31,728 nt of DNA from DATDMG01 sp036518955 (GTDB taxonomy: Bacteria; Actinomycetota; Actinomycetes; Actinomycetales; Kineosporiaceae): assembly GCA_036518955.1 (NCBI GenBank), contig DATDMG010000397.1, positions 1 to 31,728 on the forward strand, given 5' to 3'. This document shows positions 25,525 to 31,728 of this stretch, piece by piece; position 1 is the first letter of the stretch, and each line of letters starts with the position of its first letter. Made by a program: the position numbers and the translations under genes. Under the pieces are notes generated by a model. That model saw only the letters and a program-made list of their open reading frames with translations, searched no databases and had not been told where the DNA came from.

Positions 25525-26829
25525 ATGGCATCGGAGGCCTGGCCCGGCCCGACGTCGCGCGCATCCCGCCCCGTGCGCGTCGAGCGGCCCCATGATGTGG
25601 AGGGCGTGGTGGACGCGGTCCGCGCGGCGGTCCGCGAGGGGTTGCCCGTCCGACCGATGGGTGCCGGGTCGACGGCCACCGGCCTGACCCTGACCGACGG
25701 AGTGGTCCTCGACCTGACCGGTCTGGACCGCGTCCGTTCCGTGGACACGGCCAACGGCCGGGCGGTGGTCGAGGCGGGGATCCGGCTCAGCCGACTCTGG
25801 CCGCTGCTGTGGGAGCACGGCCTCGCCGTCGACGGCCCCGGCGGGCAGGACCGGCAGACCCTCGGCGGAGCGATCGCCACCGGCGAGCACGGCTCCGGGT
25901 TGCGCTTCGGCGGCCTCGCCTCCCGGGTGCAGGCGCTGGAGATGGTGCTCGCCGACGGCTCCGTCGTCCGATGCTCCCCGGAGCGGCACGCGGACCTCTT
26001 CCAGGCCGCCCGGGTGGGGCTCGGTGCGTTCGGCGTGGTCACTGCCGTGACGCTGGTCTGCGATCCTGCCCAGGACGTCGAGCTGGCGGTGCTGCACCTG
26101 CCGGGTGACGGCTTCCTCGACCAGGCCGATGACCTGGTCGAGCGCTTCGACCACGTGGAGTTCGGCTGGCGGCCGGACACCGACGAGGTGCTCTGCACGG
26201 CCGCCGGCCGCGCGAGCGAGATCGCGCCGGTCGGGCCGCCCGTCCGGGCGACGTCGAACCGGCAGGCCCGCCGGCTCTCCGCGGACGGCGCGGCGACCGC
26301 CCGGGCACGCGGCCTGGCCCGGGTGACGGGGCTCGCCGGCCGCGCCTCGGGGTTCGCCACCGGCTGGCCCGGCGTCCGGATGCTCGCCGATCGCGGCTAC
26401 CGGGTGTTCGGACGGCGGGTGCGCCCCGCCGGCCGGGAGAGCGAGTTCGCCGTGCCGCGGGCCTGCTTCCCGGCGGTGTTCGAGGAGCTCCGGGAGCGGC
26501 TGGAGGCCCGCGACGCGCCCACCGGCTCGGTCCGGGTCCGGTTCGGCGCCGCGGAGGACGCCTGGCTGGCGATGGGGCAGGGCCGGGAGACCGCCTACCT
26601 GTGCGCCTCGGCGCCCGCGGTCCCGGCGTTCGAGCCCTTCTTCGGCGTCCTGGAGCTCGTCGCCGCTCGGTACGACGGTCGCCCGCACTGGGGGCGTCCC
26701 CACCGGCTGCGGGCCGACGTCCTGCGCGCCCGGTACCCGCGGTTCGACGATGCCCGCGTCGTGCGCGACCGAGTGGACCCTCGGCGGGTGTTCTCCAACC
26801 TGCACCTCCAGCGGGTGCTCGGCACCTGA
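25525..26829 (+). CDS. FAD-linked sugar-lactone oxidase (D-arabinono-1,4-lactone oxidase / GULO family)
   Basis: 434 residues. A PCMH-type FAD-binding domain (about 15-185) contains PVRPMGAGSTATGLTLTDG, GPGGQDRQTLGGAIATGEHGSG and LGAFGVVTAVTL. The C-terminal half ends with YDGRPHWGRPHRL and VDPRRVFSNLHLQRVLG, the signature of aldonolactone oxidases. It would oxidise a sugar-derived lactone or polyol. The His that carries covalent FAD in Streptomyces alditol oxidase (in a G-x-x-H-S motif) appears to be replaced here by GAGSTAT, so FAD is probably bound non-covalently. It diverges from the nitronate monooxygenase-like gene across 156 bp. Confidence 0.85.
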   Translation: MASEAWPGPTSRASRPVRVERPHDVEGVVDAVRAAVREGLPVRPMGAGSTATGLTLTDGVVLDLTGLDRVRSVDTANGRAVVEAGIRLSRLWPLLWEHGLAVDGPGGQDRQTLGGAIATGEHGSGLRFGGLASRVQALEMVLADGSVVRCSPERHADLFQAARVGLGAFGVVTAVTLVCDPAQDVELAVLHLPGDGFLDQADDLVERFDHVEFGWRPDTDEVLCTAAGRASEIAPVGPPVRATSNRQARRLSADGAATARARGLARVTGLAGRASGFATGWPGVRMLADRGYRVFGRRVRPAGRESEFAVPRACFPAVFEELRERLEARDAPTGSVRVRFGAAEDAWLAMGQGRETAYLCASAPAVPAFEPFFGVLELVAARYDGRPHWGRPHRLRADVLRARYPRFDDARVVRDRVDPRRVFSNLHLQRVLGT

Positions 26830-26837
26830 GTGCCGGC

Positions 26838-26940
26838 GCGGTCAGCACCAGGGGGCGCCGCGGTCAGCACCAGGGCGCGCCGCGGGCCGCGCGGGACCAT
26901 CGACCGCGCGGAACCGCGCGGGACCATCGACCGCGCGGAA
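26838..26940 (+). repeat. Tandem direct repeats after the lactone oxidase gene
   Basis: A 16-bp sequence recurs with a 22-bp period (26838-26853 and 26860-26875). It is followed by two perfect adjacent 27-bp units (26887-26913 and 26914-26940), each carrying the self-complementary CCGCGCGG. The region is non-coding. Confidence 0.8.
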
Positions 26941-27074
26941 CCGCCGGGCCACCCACCCCCGTGGCGATCACCCCCGGGGGAGGGGAGACCGGGCGCGGAC
27001 GCCACAAGGGGTGAGCGGCCCCGAACCTGCCCCGGACATCTGCAGGCCGGGTCGAGGACGACGTTGCGGTCCAG

Positions 27075-27265
27075 GTGATTCCCATTCATTGTGGCACCGA
27101 TCCGGGCGTGGTCAAGCGCCATCCAAATGGTAGTAAAGCCTTTTGCGCTGGATTTTGCAGTCCATTCATGAAGCAGCAGCAAAAAATTGAGCAACCTCTT
27201 CGTCGGGTAAGGAGCCGGGCCGCCGACGGTATTGCGACCGATTTCTCCGGGAATACTCGGTCCGC
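27075..27265. other. AT-rich islet in a convergent intergenic region
   Basis: The 650-bp gap 26830-27479 between convergent genes contains about 190 bp with base composition unlike anything else in the window, including runs such as GCAAAAAATTGAG and AAAGCCTTTTG. I find no convincing protein gene. A minus-strand promoter-like pair lies at its left edge. It could be a remnant of a mobile element, an unrecognised small RNA region or a protein-binding site. Confidence 0.6.
27088..27115 (-). promoter_or_regulatory. Promoter-like pair in the AT-rich islet
   Basis: On the minus strand TTGACC (27115-27110) and CACAAT (27093-27088) are 16 bp apart, one of the better consensus matches in the window. 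It faces the end of the lactone oxidase gene, where no minus-strand CDS is credible, so it would produce an antisense or small RNA. Confidence 0.35.
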
Positions 27266-27410
27266 TCGAGCCGGCTGTCAGGTCCGGCTGCCGACGCCGC
27301 GGACCAGCCGGCGGGACGGCCTCGCCCGGCCGGCCGGGAGGCCCCCACCGGATCCGGTGCGGGGTCCGTCCCGGCTTGGCCGGGTGTTCGGCGCGGTGTG
27401 GACGTGGAAC

Positions 27411-27447
27411 GGCCCCCGACGCGGTCCGAGGGTCCGCGCCGGGGGCC
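27411..27447 (-). terminator. Hairpin terminator after the acetate symporter gene
   Basis: The arms at 27411-27424 and 27434-27447 are complementary over 14 bp with one mismatch and a 9-nt loop, starting 33 nt past the symporter stop. Confidence 0.7.
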
Positions 27448-27479
27448 CGCCCGTGGGGCGGCGTCGGCCAGGGGTGGTG

Positions 27480-29123
27480 CTAGTGCAGGACCGCCTTCTC
27501 GGCTCCCGCACCGGTGAGAGAGCGCACCTCCATCTCGGCGAACCGTCCGGCGTCCGAGACCTCACGGCTGGTCACCGTGCCGAGCCAGCCGAGGAAGAAG
27601 GCCAGCGGGATCGACACGATCCCCGGGTTCTCCAGGCCGAACCAGTGGAAGTCGACCGTCGGGTCGGTGATCAGCGACGCCGCCTTGTGCGTCACCGCGT
27701 CGACCTTGCCACCCGACACGACCGGCGAGAATGCGATCAGGATGATCGCCGAGCCCAGGCCGCCGTAGATGCTCCACAGCGCCCCACGGGTGTTGAAGCG
27801 CCGCCAGAACAGCGAGTACAGGATCGTCGGCAGGTTCGCGGACGCCGCCACGGCGAAGGCGAGCGCCACCAGGAACGCGATGTTCTGATCCTTCGCCCAG
27901 ATCCCGCCGATGACGGCGACCAGCCCGATCACGACAGCGGTCACCCGGGCGATCCGGACCTCGTCGTCCGGCTGGACCCGACCCTTCTTGATCACGTGCG
28001 AGTAGACGTCGTGGGCGAAGGAGGCGCTCGCCGTGATGGTCAGGCCGGCGACCACGGCCAGGATCGTGGCGAAGGCAACCGCCGCGATGATGCCGAGCAG
28101 GAGCGTGCCGCCGAGTTGGTAGGCCAGCAGCGGTGCGGCCGAATTGGCCTTGCCGGGCGCTGCCAGGATCCGCTTCGGGCCGACGAGCCACATCGCGCCG
28201 AAGCCCAGAACCAGCGTGAACAGGTAGAAGATGCCGATCACCCAGATCGCCCAGACCACGCTCCGCCGCGCCTCCTTCGCGGACGGCACCGTGTAGAAGC
28301 GCATCAGCACGTGCGGCAGCCCCGCGGTCCCCAGCACCAGGGCGAGGGCGAGCGAGATGAAGTCGATCTTCCCGAGGTCGGTCAGGCCGTACTTCAGGCC
28401 GGGGGCAAGGACGTCGCTCTTCTTCGGTGCTGCCGCGGCGGCGTCCCCGAGCAGGTTGGACAGGTTCAGGCCCGCCCTGCTCAGCACCCACAGGGTCATC
28501 AACCCGGCGCCCAGGATGAGCAGCACGGCCTTGATGATCTGGACCCAGGTGGTGCCCTTCATCCCGCCCACCAGGACATAGAAGATCATCAGGATGCCGA
28601 CGACCGCGATCGTCACGTTCTGGCCCGTGCTGCCCTCGACGCCGAGCAGCAGGTTCACCAGGCCGCCGGCGCCGGCCATCTGTGCCAGCAGGTAGAAGAG
28701 CGAGACGACCAGCGTCGAGATGGCCGCCGCCGTCCGCACCGGCCCCTGCCGGAGCCGGAACGACAGCACGTCCGCCATCGTGAACTTGCCGGTGTTCCGC
28801 AGCAGTTCGGCGACCAGGAGGAGGGCGACGAGCCAGGCCACCAGGAAGCCGATCGAGTACATGAAGCCGTCGTAGCCCGACGTCGCGATGGCACCGGCGA
28901 TGCCCAGGAACGAGGCTGCCGACAGGTAGTCGCCGGAGATCGCGATCCCGTTCTGCCGGCCGGAGAAGGCACGCCCGCCGGCGTAGTAGTCCGCGGCCGA
29001 GCGGTTGGTGCGAGCGGCCCGGACGACGATCGTCAGGGTGACCGCGACGAAGATCGCGAAGATGGTGATGTTGACGGTGGGGTTGCCGACCTTATCGGCG
29101 GCGACGGTCGCGAACGCCTTCAC
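27480..29123 (-). CDS. actP: Cation/acetate symporter, ActP-type (sodium:solute symporter family)
   Basis: 547 residues (E. coli ActP has 549) with about 13 membrane helices. It would import acetate and related short monocarboxylates with a cation. SSS-family landmarks are AADYYAGGRAFSGRQNGIAISGDYLSAASFLGIAG, GYDGFMYSIGFLVAW, LAQMAGAGGLV, LGTAGLPHVLMRFYTVPSAKEARRSV, TILAVVAGLTITASASFAHDVY and FAVAASANLPTILYSLFWRRFNTRGA. The GTG start overlaps the stop of the DUF485 gene by 4 bp (GTGA), as expected of a coupled pair. The charged C-terminus (REVSDAGRFAEMEVRSLTG) is cytoplasmic. A strong hairpin follows the gene. With acs nearby, acetate uptake and activation are both encoded in this segment. 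Confidence 0.95.
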   Translation of the reverse strand: MKAFATVAADKVGNPTVNITIFAIFVAVTLTIVVRAARTNRSAADYYAGGRAFSGRQNGIAISGDYLSAASFLGIAGAIATSGYDGFMYSIGFLVAWLVALLLVAELLRNTGKFTMADVLSFRLRQGPVRTAAAISTLVVSLFYLLAQMAGAGGLVNLLLGVEGSTGQNVTIAVVGILMIFYVLVGGMKGTTWVQIIKAVLLILGAGLMTLWVLSRAGLNLSNLLGDAAAAAPKKSDVLAPGLKYGLTDLGKIDFISLALALVLGTAGLPHVLMRFYTVPSAKEARRSVVWAIWVIGIFYLFTLVLGFGAMWLVGPKRILAAPGKANSAAPLLAYQLGGTLLLGIIAAVAFATILAVVAGLTITASASFAHDVYSHVIKKGRVQPDDEVRIARVTAVVIGLVAVIGGIWAKDQNIAFLVALAFAVAASANLPTILYSLFWRRFNTRGALWSIYGGLGSAIILIAFSPVVSGGKVDAVTHKAASLITDPTVDFHWFGLENPGIVSIPLAFFLGWLGTVTSREVSDAGRFAEMEVRSLTGAGAEKAVLH

Positions 29124-29467
29124 AGCTCGCCCCTCTCCCAGTGCTCCCGCAGCTTCTCGGCCGTCGGGTCGAACTGCCGGTCAGCCCAGCGGGCGTACCA
29201 CATGGTGATCGCGAAGGTGGAGACGAATTGCAGCAACCCCAGCACGAGGCCCACATTGATGTTGCCCACCAGCGGGTGCGCCATGACGTCGCGGGCGTAC
29301 GCCGCGAGCAGGACGTAGAGGAAGTACCAGGCGAGGAACAGCCCGGTCACGGGGAAGACGAAGCGGCGGAACCGGCTGCGCAGCAGCGCGAACTCCGCGC
29401 TGGCCTGGACCTGCTGATAACCGGCGGTACCGCCGGGTCCGGTTGCGCGCGTCGGGGTCGTGGACAC
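29120..29467 (-). CDS. DUF485 (YjcH-like) membrane protein paired with the acetate symporter
   Basis: 115 residues. Two membrane helices (about 40-60 and 70-93) are flanked by FALLRSRFRRFVFPVTGLFLAWYFLYVLL and ALITMW-like FAITMWYARWADRQFDPTAEKLREHWERGEL, the DUF485 pattern. Members of this family are regularly encoded just before actP, as yjcH is in E. coli, and are taken to assist or modulate the symporter. The GTG start at 29467 has GGGAGG at 5-6 nt. It is translationally coupled to the symporter gene by a 4-bp overlap. A Crp-like palindrome lies 42-57 bp upstream. Confidence 0.9.
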   Translation of the reverse strand: MSTTPTRATGPGGTAGYQQVQASAEFALLRSRFRRFVFPVTGLFLAWYFLYVLLAAYARDVMAHPLVGNINVGLVLGLLQFVSTFAITMWYARWADRQFDPTAEKLREHWERGEL

Positions 29468-29508
29468 GAAACCTCCCTGGGGATGGCGGGCTGCCTCGCC
29501 GCGGCCGA

Positions 29509-29524
29509 TGTGACGGGACTCACC
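29509..29524. promoter_or_regulatory. Crp/GlxR-type palindrome upstream of DUF485-actP
   Basis: TGTGACGGGACTCACC matches TGTGA-N6-TCACA at nine of ten defined bases. Its centre is 49.5 bp before the GTG of the DUF485 gene, almost the same distance as the site before acs. The rest of 29468-29882 contains a GTGATCAC palindrome near 29735 and the GDPD promoter region, but no gene. Confidence 0.55.
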
Positions 29525-29823
29525 ATGTGGGAGGGGGTAATGTTGCTGGAAGGGCAGTCGCGGCAGCTGCGGCCAGTGGTGCAGGGGGGTCGCCTGGCGG
29601 GTGGTCCCGGTGCGACGAGCGGCGGGAACGGTGCGCCGAGTGGTCCACCTCACGGCATGCGGGGCGCTTGGCGGGACCTCCGCCTCTGGTGGATCCAAAA
29701 TCTTCGTCATGTTCCACGTGATCCGCACGACGTCGTGATCACCTGGATAGGTGAACGGTCGGTGGCATGTCGGCTACGTGCTGTGCTGCGGTGGCGGCTA
29801 TCTGGGCAAATGGTGGGCGAAGC

Positions 29824-29851
29824 TTGTGCACAAGGCCCATCAGGGTAGTGA
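29824..29851 (+). promoter_or_regulatory. Candidate promoter with a TTGTGCACAA palindrome before the GDPD gene
   Basis: TTGTGC (29824-29829) and TAGTGA (29846-29851) are 16 bp apart. The -35 is part of the perfect 10-bp palindrome TTGTGCACAA (29824-29833), so a dimeric regulator bound there would cover the promoter. Confidence 0.35.
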
Positions 29852-29882
29852 TCCGCGGCCGTACCGGCCCCACCCTTGTGTC

Positions 29883-30695
29883 ATGTCCGGAGTGGGTGAG
29901 CGCCCGGGGCATGGCCACGGGGAGTGCTACGAGTACGGCCACGGCGGGCCGCCGTACGCCGTCGCGCATCGGGGCGGGGGAGGCCTGGCGCTCGAGAACA
30001 CCTTCGCCGCCTTCGCCTGCTCGTACGACCTGGGGTACCGGTACCTCGAGACGGACCTGCAGACCAGCGCGGACGGCGTGTGCGTGGCCTTCCACGACGC
30101 CACTCTGCGGCGGCTGGCGGGCATCCCGGCGCGGGTACGCGACCTGACCTGGCGCGAGCTCGCGCAGGTGTGGCTGGCCGGCGGTCATCGGGTGCTCCGG
30201 GTGGAGGAACTGCTGCTGACCTTCCCGGACGCCCTGTTCATGATCGACCTCAAGGACCCGCGGGGGATCGGACCGCTTGCCCGGGCGCTCCGGCAGACCC
30301 GGGCCGAGCGGCGGGTCTGCCTCGCCGGCAGCACCGACGCCTGGCTCGCCGACGTCCGGGCGGTGATGGGGTCCAGGGTGAGCACGGCGATGGGTTGGGA
30401 GTCGCTCACCCGGCTGGCGACGGCGGCCCGGCTGGGCGTGCGGCCCCGGGGCGTCGTCCGGGCACCGTTCGCGCATGTCCCGCTGCATCTGCACCGGGTG
30501 CCGGTGTTCGTCGAGCGATTGGTGACCATGGTCCACGAGCTGGGGGCCGAGCTGCTGGTATGGACGGTCGACGACCCGGCCCGGATGCACCGGCTCCTCG
30601 ACCACGGGGTCGACGGCATCATCACCGACCGGCCGGACCTCCTGCGTGAGGTGTTGATCAGCCGGGGCACCTGGGCCCCGCCCACCGCTGCCTGA
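29883..30695 (+). CDS. Glycerophosphodiester phosphodiesterase
   Basis: 270-residue GDPD-family TIM-barrel enzyme that hydrolyses glycerophosphodiesters to glycerol-3-phosphate and an alcohol. The metal and catalytic motifs are intact: VAHRGGGG (His-Arg), LENTFAAF (Glu-Asn), YLETDLQTSADG (Glu-x-Asp) and AFHDATLRRL (His-Asp), with MIDLKDP and LVWTVDDPARMHRLLDHGVDGIITDRPDLL at the end of the barrel. A short His/Gly-rich N-terminus (HGHGECYEYGHGG) precedes the barrel. There is no clear signal peptide, so it is probably cytoplasmic and recycles phospholipid head groups. The ATG at 29883 has no ribosome binding site. The frame is open back to 29751, but that stretch looks non-coding. Confidence 0.88.
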   Translation: MSGVGERPGHGHGECYEYGHGGPPYAVAHRGGGGLALENTFAAFACSYDLGYRYLETDLQTSADGVCVAFHDATLRRLAGIPARVRDLTWRELAQVWLAGGHRVLRVEELLLTFPDALFMIDLKDPRGIGPLARALRQTRAERRVCLAGSTDAWLADVRAVMGSRVSTAMGWESLTRLATAARLGVRPRGVVRAPFAHVPLHLHRVPVFVERLVTMVHELGAELLVWTVDDPARMHRLLDHGVDGIITDRPDLLREVLISRGTWAPPTAA

Positions 30696-30702
30696 CGGTG
30701 TC

Positions 30703-30732
30703 TGTCGCGCCCGAACGTGCGCTTGCTACCCT
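30703..30732 (+). promoter_or_regulatory. Candidate promoter of the micro-ORF/sigma-factor operon
   Basis: TGTCGC (30703-30708) and TACCCT (30727-30732) are 18 bp apart. A start point near 30739-30741 would give a leader of about 18 nt made up mostly of the GGAGGAG ribosome binding site for the GTG at 30758. Confidence 0.4.
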
Positions 30733-30757
30733 GACCCCGCATGGAGGAGTTCCGGCC

Positions 30758-30892
30758 GTGAACACCCCTCCGAGCAGCGCTGCGACCGTGCCCATCCGGG
30801 CGCCGCGCTCGTACATCCTCGGGGAGATGTCCGGCGCGGCCGCGAGGCGGCAGGGTGGCAGGTGCATCACCCGGCGAGGAGTCCGACCATGA
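30758..30892 (+). CDS. Micro-ORF (44 residues) leading the sigma-factor operon, function unknown
   Basis: A GTG start after GGAGGAG (9-nt spacing) opens a 44-residue basic peptide containing RAPRSYILGEM and ending RRGVRP. Its TGA overlaps the ATG of the next small frame by 4 bp (ATGA). There is no membrane helix or known motif. The ribosome binding site, the coupled overlap and the promoter upstream support translation. It may instead be a leader whose translation controls the sigma gene. Confidence 0.45.
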   Translation: MNTPPSSAATVPIRAPRSYILGEMSGAAARRQGGRCITRRGVRP

Positions 30893-30986
30893 AGGCGCAC
30901 GACCGGTCCGACCGGACCGCGGCCCGTGAGGGGACCGCGGTGGTCGAGGTCCGCCCCGGTGTGGTCGAGGTCCGCGATGGTGGCTG
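30889..30986 (+). CDS. Micro-ORF (about 32 residues) coupled to the sigma-factor gene
   Basis: ATG after GCGAGGAG at 7-8 nt; the frame encodes a short charged peptide with the heptad repeat VVEVRPG-VVEVRDG and stops at 30984-30986, ten bases inside the sigma gene. The repeat comes from a duplicated 15-bp sequence (30940-30954 and 30961-30975) whose second copy supplies the GAGG preceding the sigma ATG. Coding status is uncertain, and the frame may mainly serve translational coupling. Confidence 0.35.
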
Positions 30987-31728
30987 ACCTGATCGGCGCT
31001 CCCCGGCAGGGGTCGCCCGACGCCGGCTGGCCGCCGACCGGTGCGCCCCGAGTGGCTGCCGAGCTGATGGCGCTGTACGACGCCGAGGTCGACCGGCTGG
31101 TGGCGTTCCTCTGCGGCAGCGACCGATCCCTGCGGTTCCAGGACGGCGAGGAGTACGTCGCCGACGCCGTCCTGGTCGCCCGCGGGCACTGGGCGCTGGT
31201 CCGGGCGCAGGGCAACCCGTCCGCGTTCGTGTTCTCGGTGGCGCAGCGGCGGCTCACCGCGATGCGCCGGTCCCGGGGCGAGAGCGGCGACGGTGCCCCG
31301 CCCTCGCGCCGAGCTCCACAGGCCAGTCCGGAGGACCTGGTGCGGGCGATGCGGCTGGAGGCGTCCCTGCAGCGGCTCTCCTTCCGGCAACGGCAGATCG
31401 TGCTGCTGCGGGAACTGCTCGGATTCGGTGCCACGGAGACGGCCGCCATCCTCGATCTCACCGAGGAGAAGATCGCCGACGAGGTGGGCGACGGCTTGGG
31501 GGGGATCTCGCGCGACCCGTTGGGACGCCGCGCCGCGGGGGCGAGCGCCGCCGTCCGGGCGGAGGAGTTCGCGGCGCTGGGCCGGGCCCTGCGGCGGGGA
31601 CCGCGGCGCCGAGCCCTGGCCCGTCGCCGGTTCCTGGTCGCGTTGCAGGAGGCGCTGGCCCGCTCGGCGGCCGTCGAGCCCGGCGAGCGACCGCCGGCGT
31701 CCGCCGCGGGCCCGGCGGGAGCGCCGTC
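30977..31728 (+). CDS. ECF-type RNA polymerase sigma factor with C-terminal extension (runs off the right edge)
   Basis: 250 residues are visible with no stop. Region 2 (about 30-100) reads GEEYVADAVLVARGHWALVRAQGNPSAFVFSVAQRRLTAMRRSR in three consecutive blocks, a divergent but recognisable -10-binding domain. Region 4 (about 119-178) contains LQRLSFRQRQIVLLRELLGFGATETAAIL, a helix-turn-helix for -35 binding. Beyond residue 190 there is an extension with EEFAALGRAL and RRRALARRRFLVALQEAL that recalls the start of DUF5667-type domains encoded near actinobacterial ECF sigma genes. The ATG has GAGG at 7 nt. A GTG 18 nt upstream is in frame. Anti-sigma partner and regulon lie outside the window. 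Confidence 0.78.
   Translation, partial: MVADLIGAPRQGSPDAGWPPTGAPRVAAELMALYDAEVDRLVAFLCGSDRSLRFQDGEEYVADAVLVARGHWALVRAQGNPSAFVFSVAQRRLTAMRRSRGESGDGAPPSRRAPQASPEDLVRAMRLEASLQRLSFRQRQIVLLRELLGFGATETAAILDLTEEKIADEVGDGLGGISRDPLGRRAAGASAAVRAEEFAALGRALRRGPRRRALARRRFLVALQEALARSAAVEPGERPPASAAGPAGAP

Noticed and set aside
25369..26805. Upstream extension of the nitronate monooxygenase frame
   Set aside because: The frame stays open on the minus strand through the lactone oxidase gene, but homology and a ribosome binding site start at 25371-25368.
27075..29318. 747-codon plus-strand frame opposite the acetate symporter
   Set aside because: The symporter on the other strand is unambiguous; the frame is His/Gln/Arg/Gly-rich shadow sequence.

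Overview
The window is very GC-rich (CDS third positions are almost all G/C, with GTG and TTG starts, long antisense open frames and several candidate leaderless promoters), which points to a chromosomal segment of a high-GC Gram-positive actinobacterium. Chromosomal housekeeping genes (argG, acs, an actP-type symporter, a yciO-type gene) and the absence of transposases, integrases, tRNAs, rRNAs or CRISPR arrays argue against a plasmid or prophage. I do not assign a genus.

Left part (1-10.7 kb): a Ser/Thr protein kinase (cut by the left edge, minus strand) diverges from a membrane sulfatase/phosphoglycerol-transferase-like enzyme, followed by a YciO-type protein. Next come an ATPase-like/TPR-like protein with a repeat-rich linker (minus), a FAD-dependent amine/amino-acid oxidase-type enzyme (plus), an alpha/beta hydrolase (minus), a coupled pair of small related proteins sharing a W...Q-FVD domain, and argininosuccinate synthase.

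Central part (10.7-19.8 kb): a signalling block. It holds a membrane PAS-GGDEF-EAL cyclic-di-GMP enzyme, a DnaK-type ATPase domain fused to a transmembrane helix and an extracytoplasmic InlB-like domain, and, convergent with it across 22 bp, a 1322-residue HTH-STAND NTPase-TM-WD40 protein with 14 recognisable blades.

Right part (20-29.5 kb): central metabolism, mostly on the minus strand. Acetyl-CoA synthetase is followed by a holin-X-type membrane protein and an epoxide-hydrolase-like enzyme, the last two overlapping by 4 bp. Upstream lie a nitronate monooxygenase-like flavoprotein and a divergent sugar-lactone oxidase. Then comes the DUF485-ActP acetate symporter pair, also overlapping by 4 bp. 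Both acs and DUF485-actP have a Crp-type GTGA-N6-TCAC palindrome about 46-50 bp before the start codon, suggesting joint control of acetate uptake and activation.

Right end (29.8-31.7 kb): a glycerophosphodiester phosphodiesterase, then two overlapping micro-ORFs leading into an ECF-type sigma factor with a C-terminal extension, cut by the window edge.

Non-coding signals of note are a perfect 27-bp inverted repeat before the sulfatase gene, TGATCA-centred repeats in which two gene ends are embedded, an AT-rich islet around 27.1-27.25 kb, and several in-frame tandem repeats.
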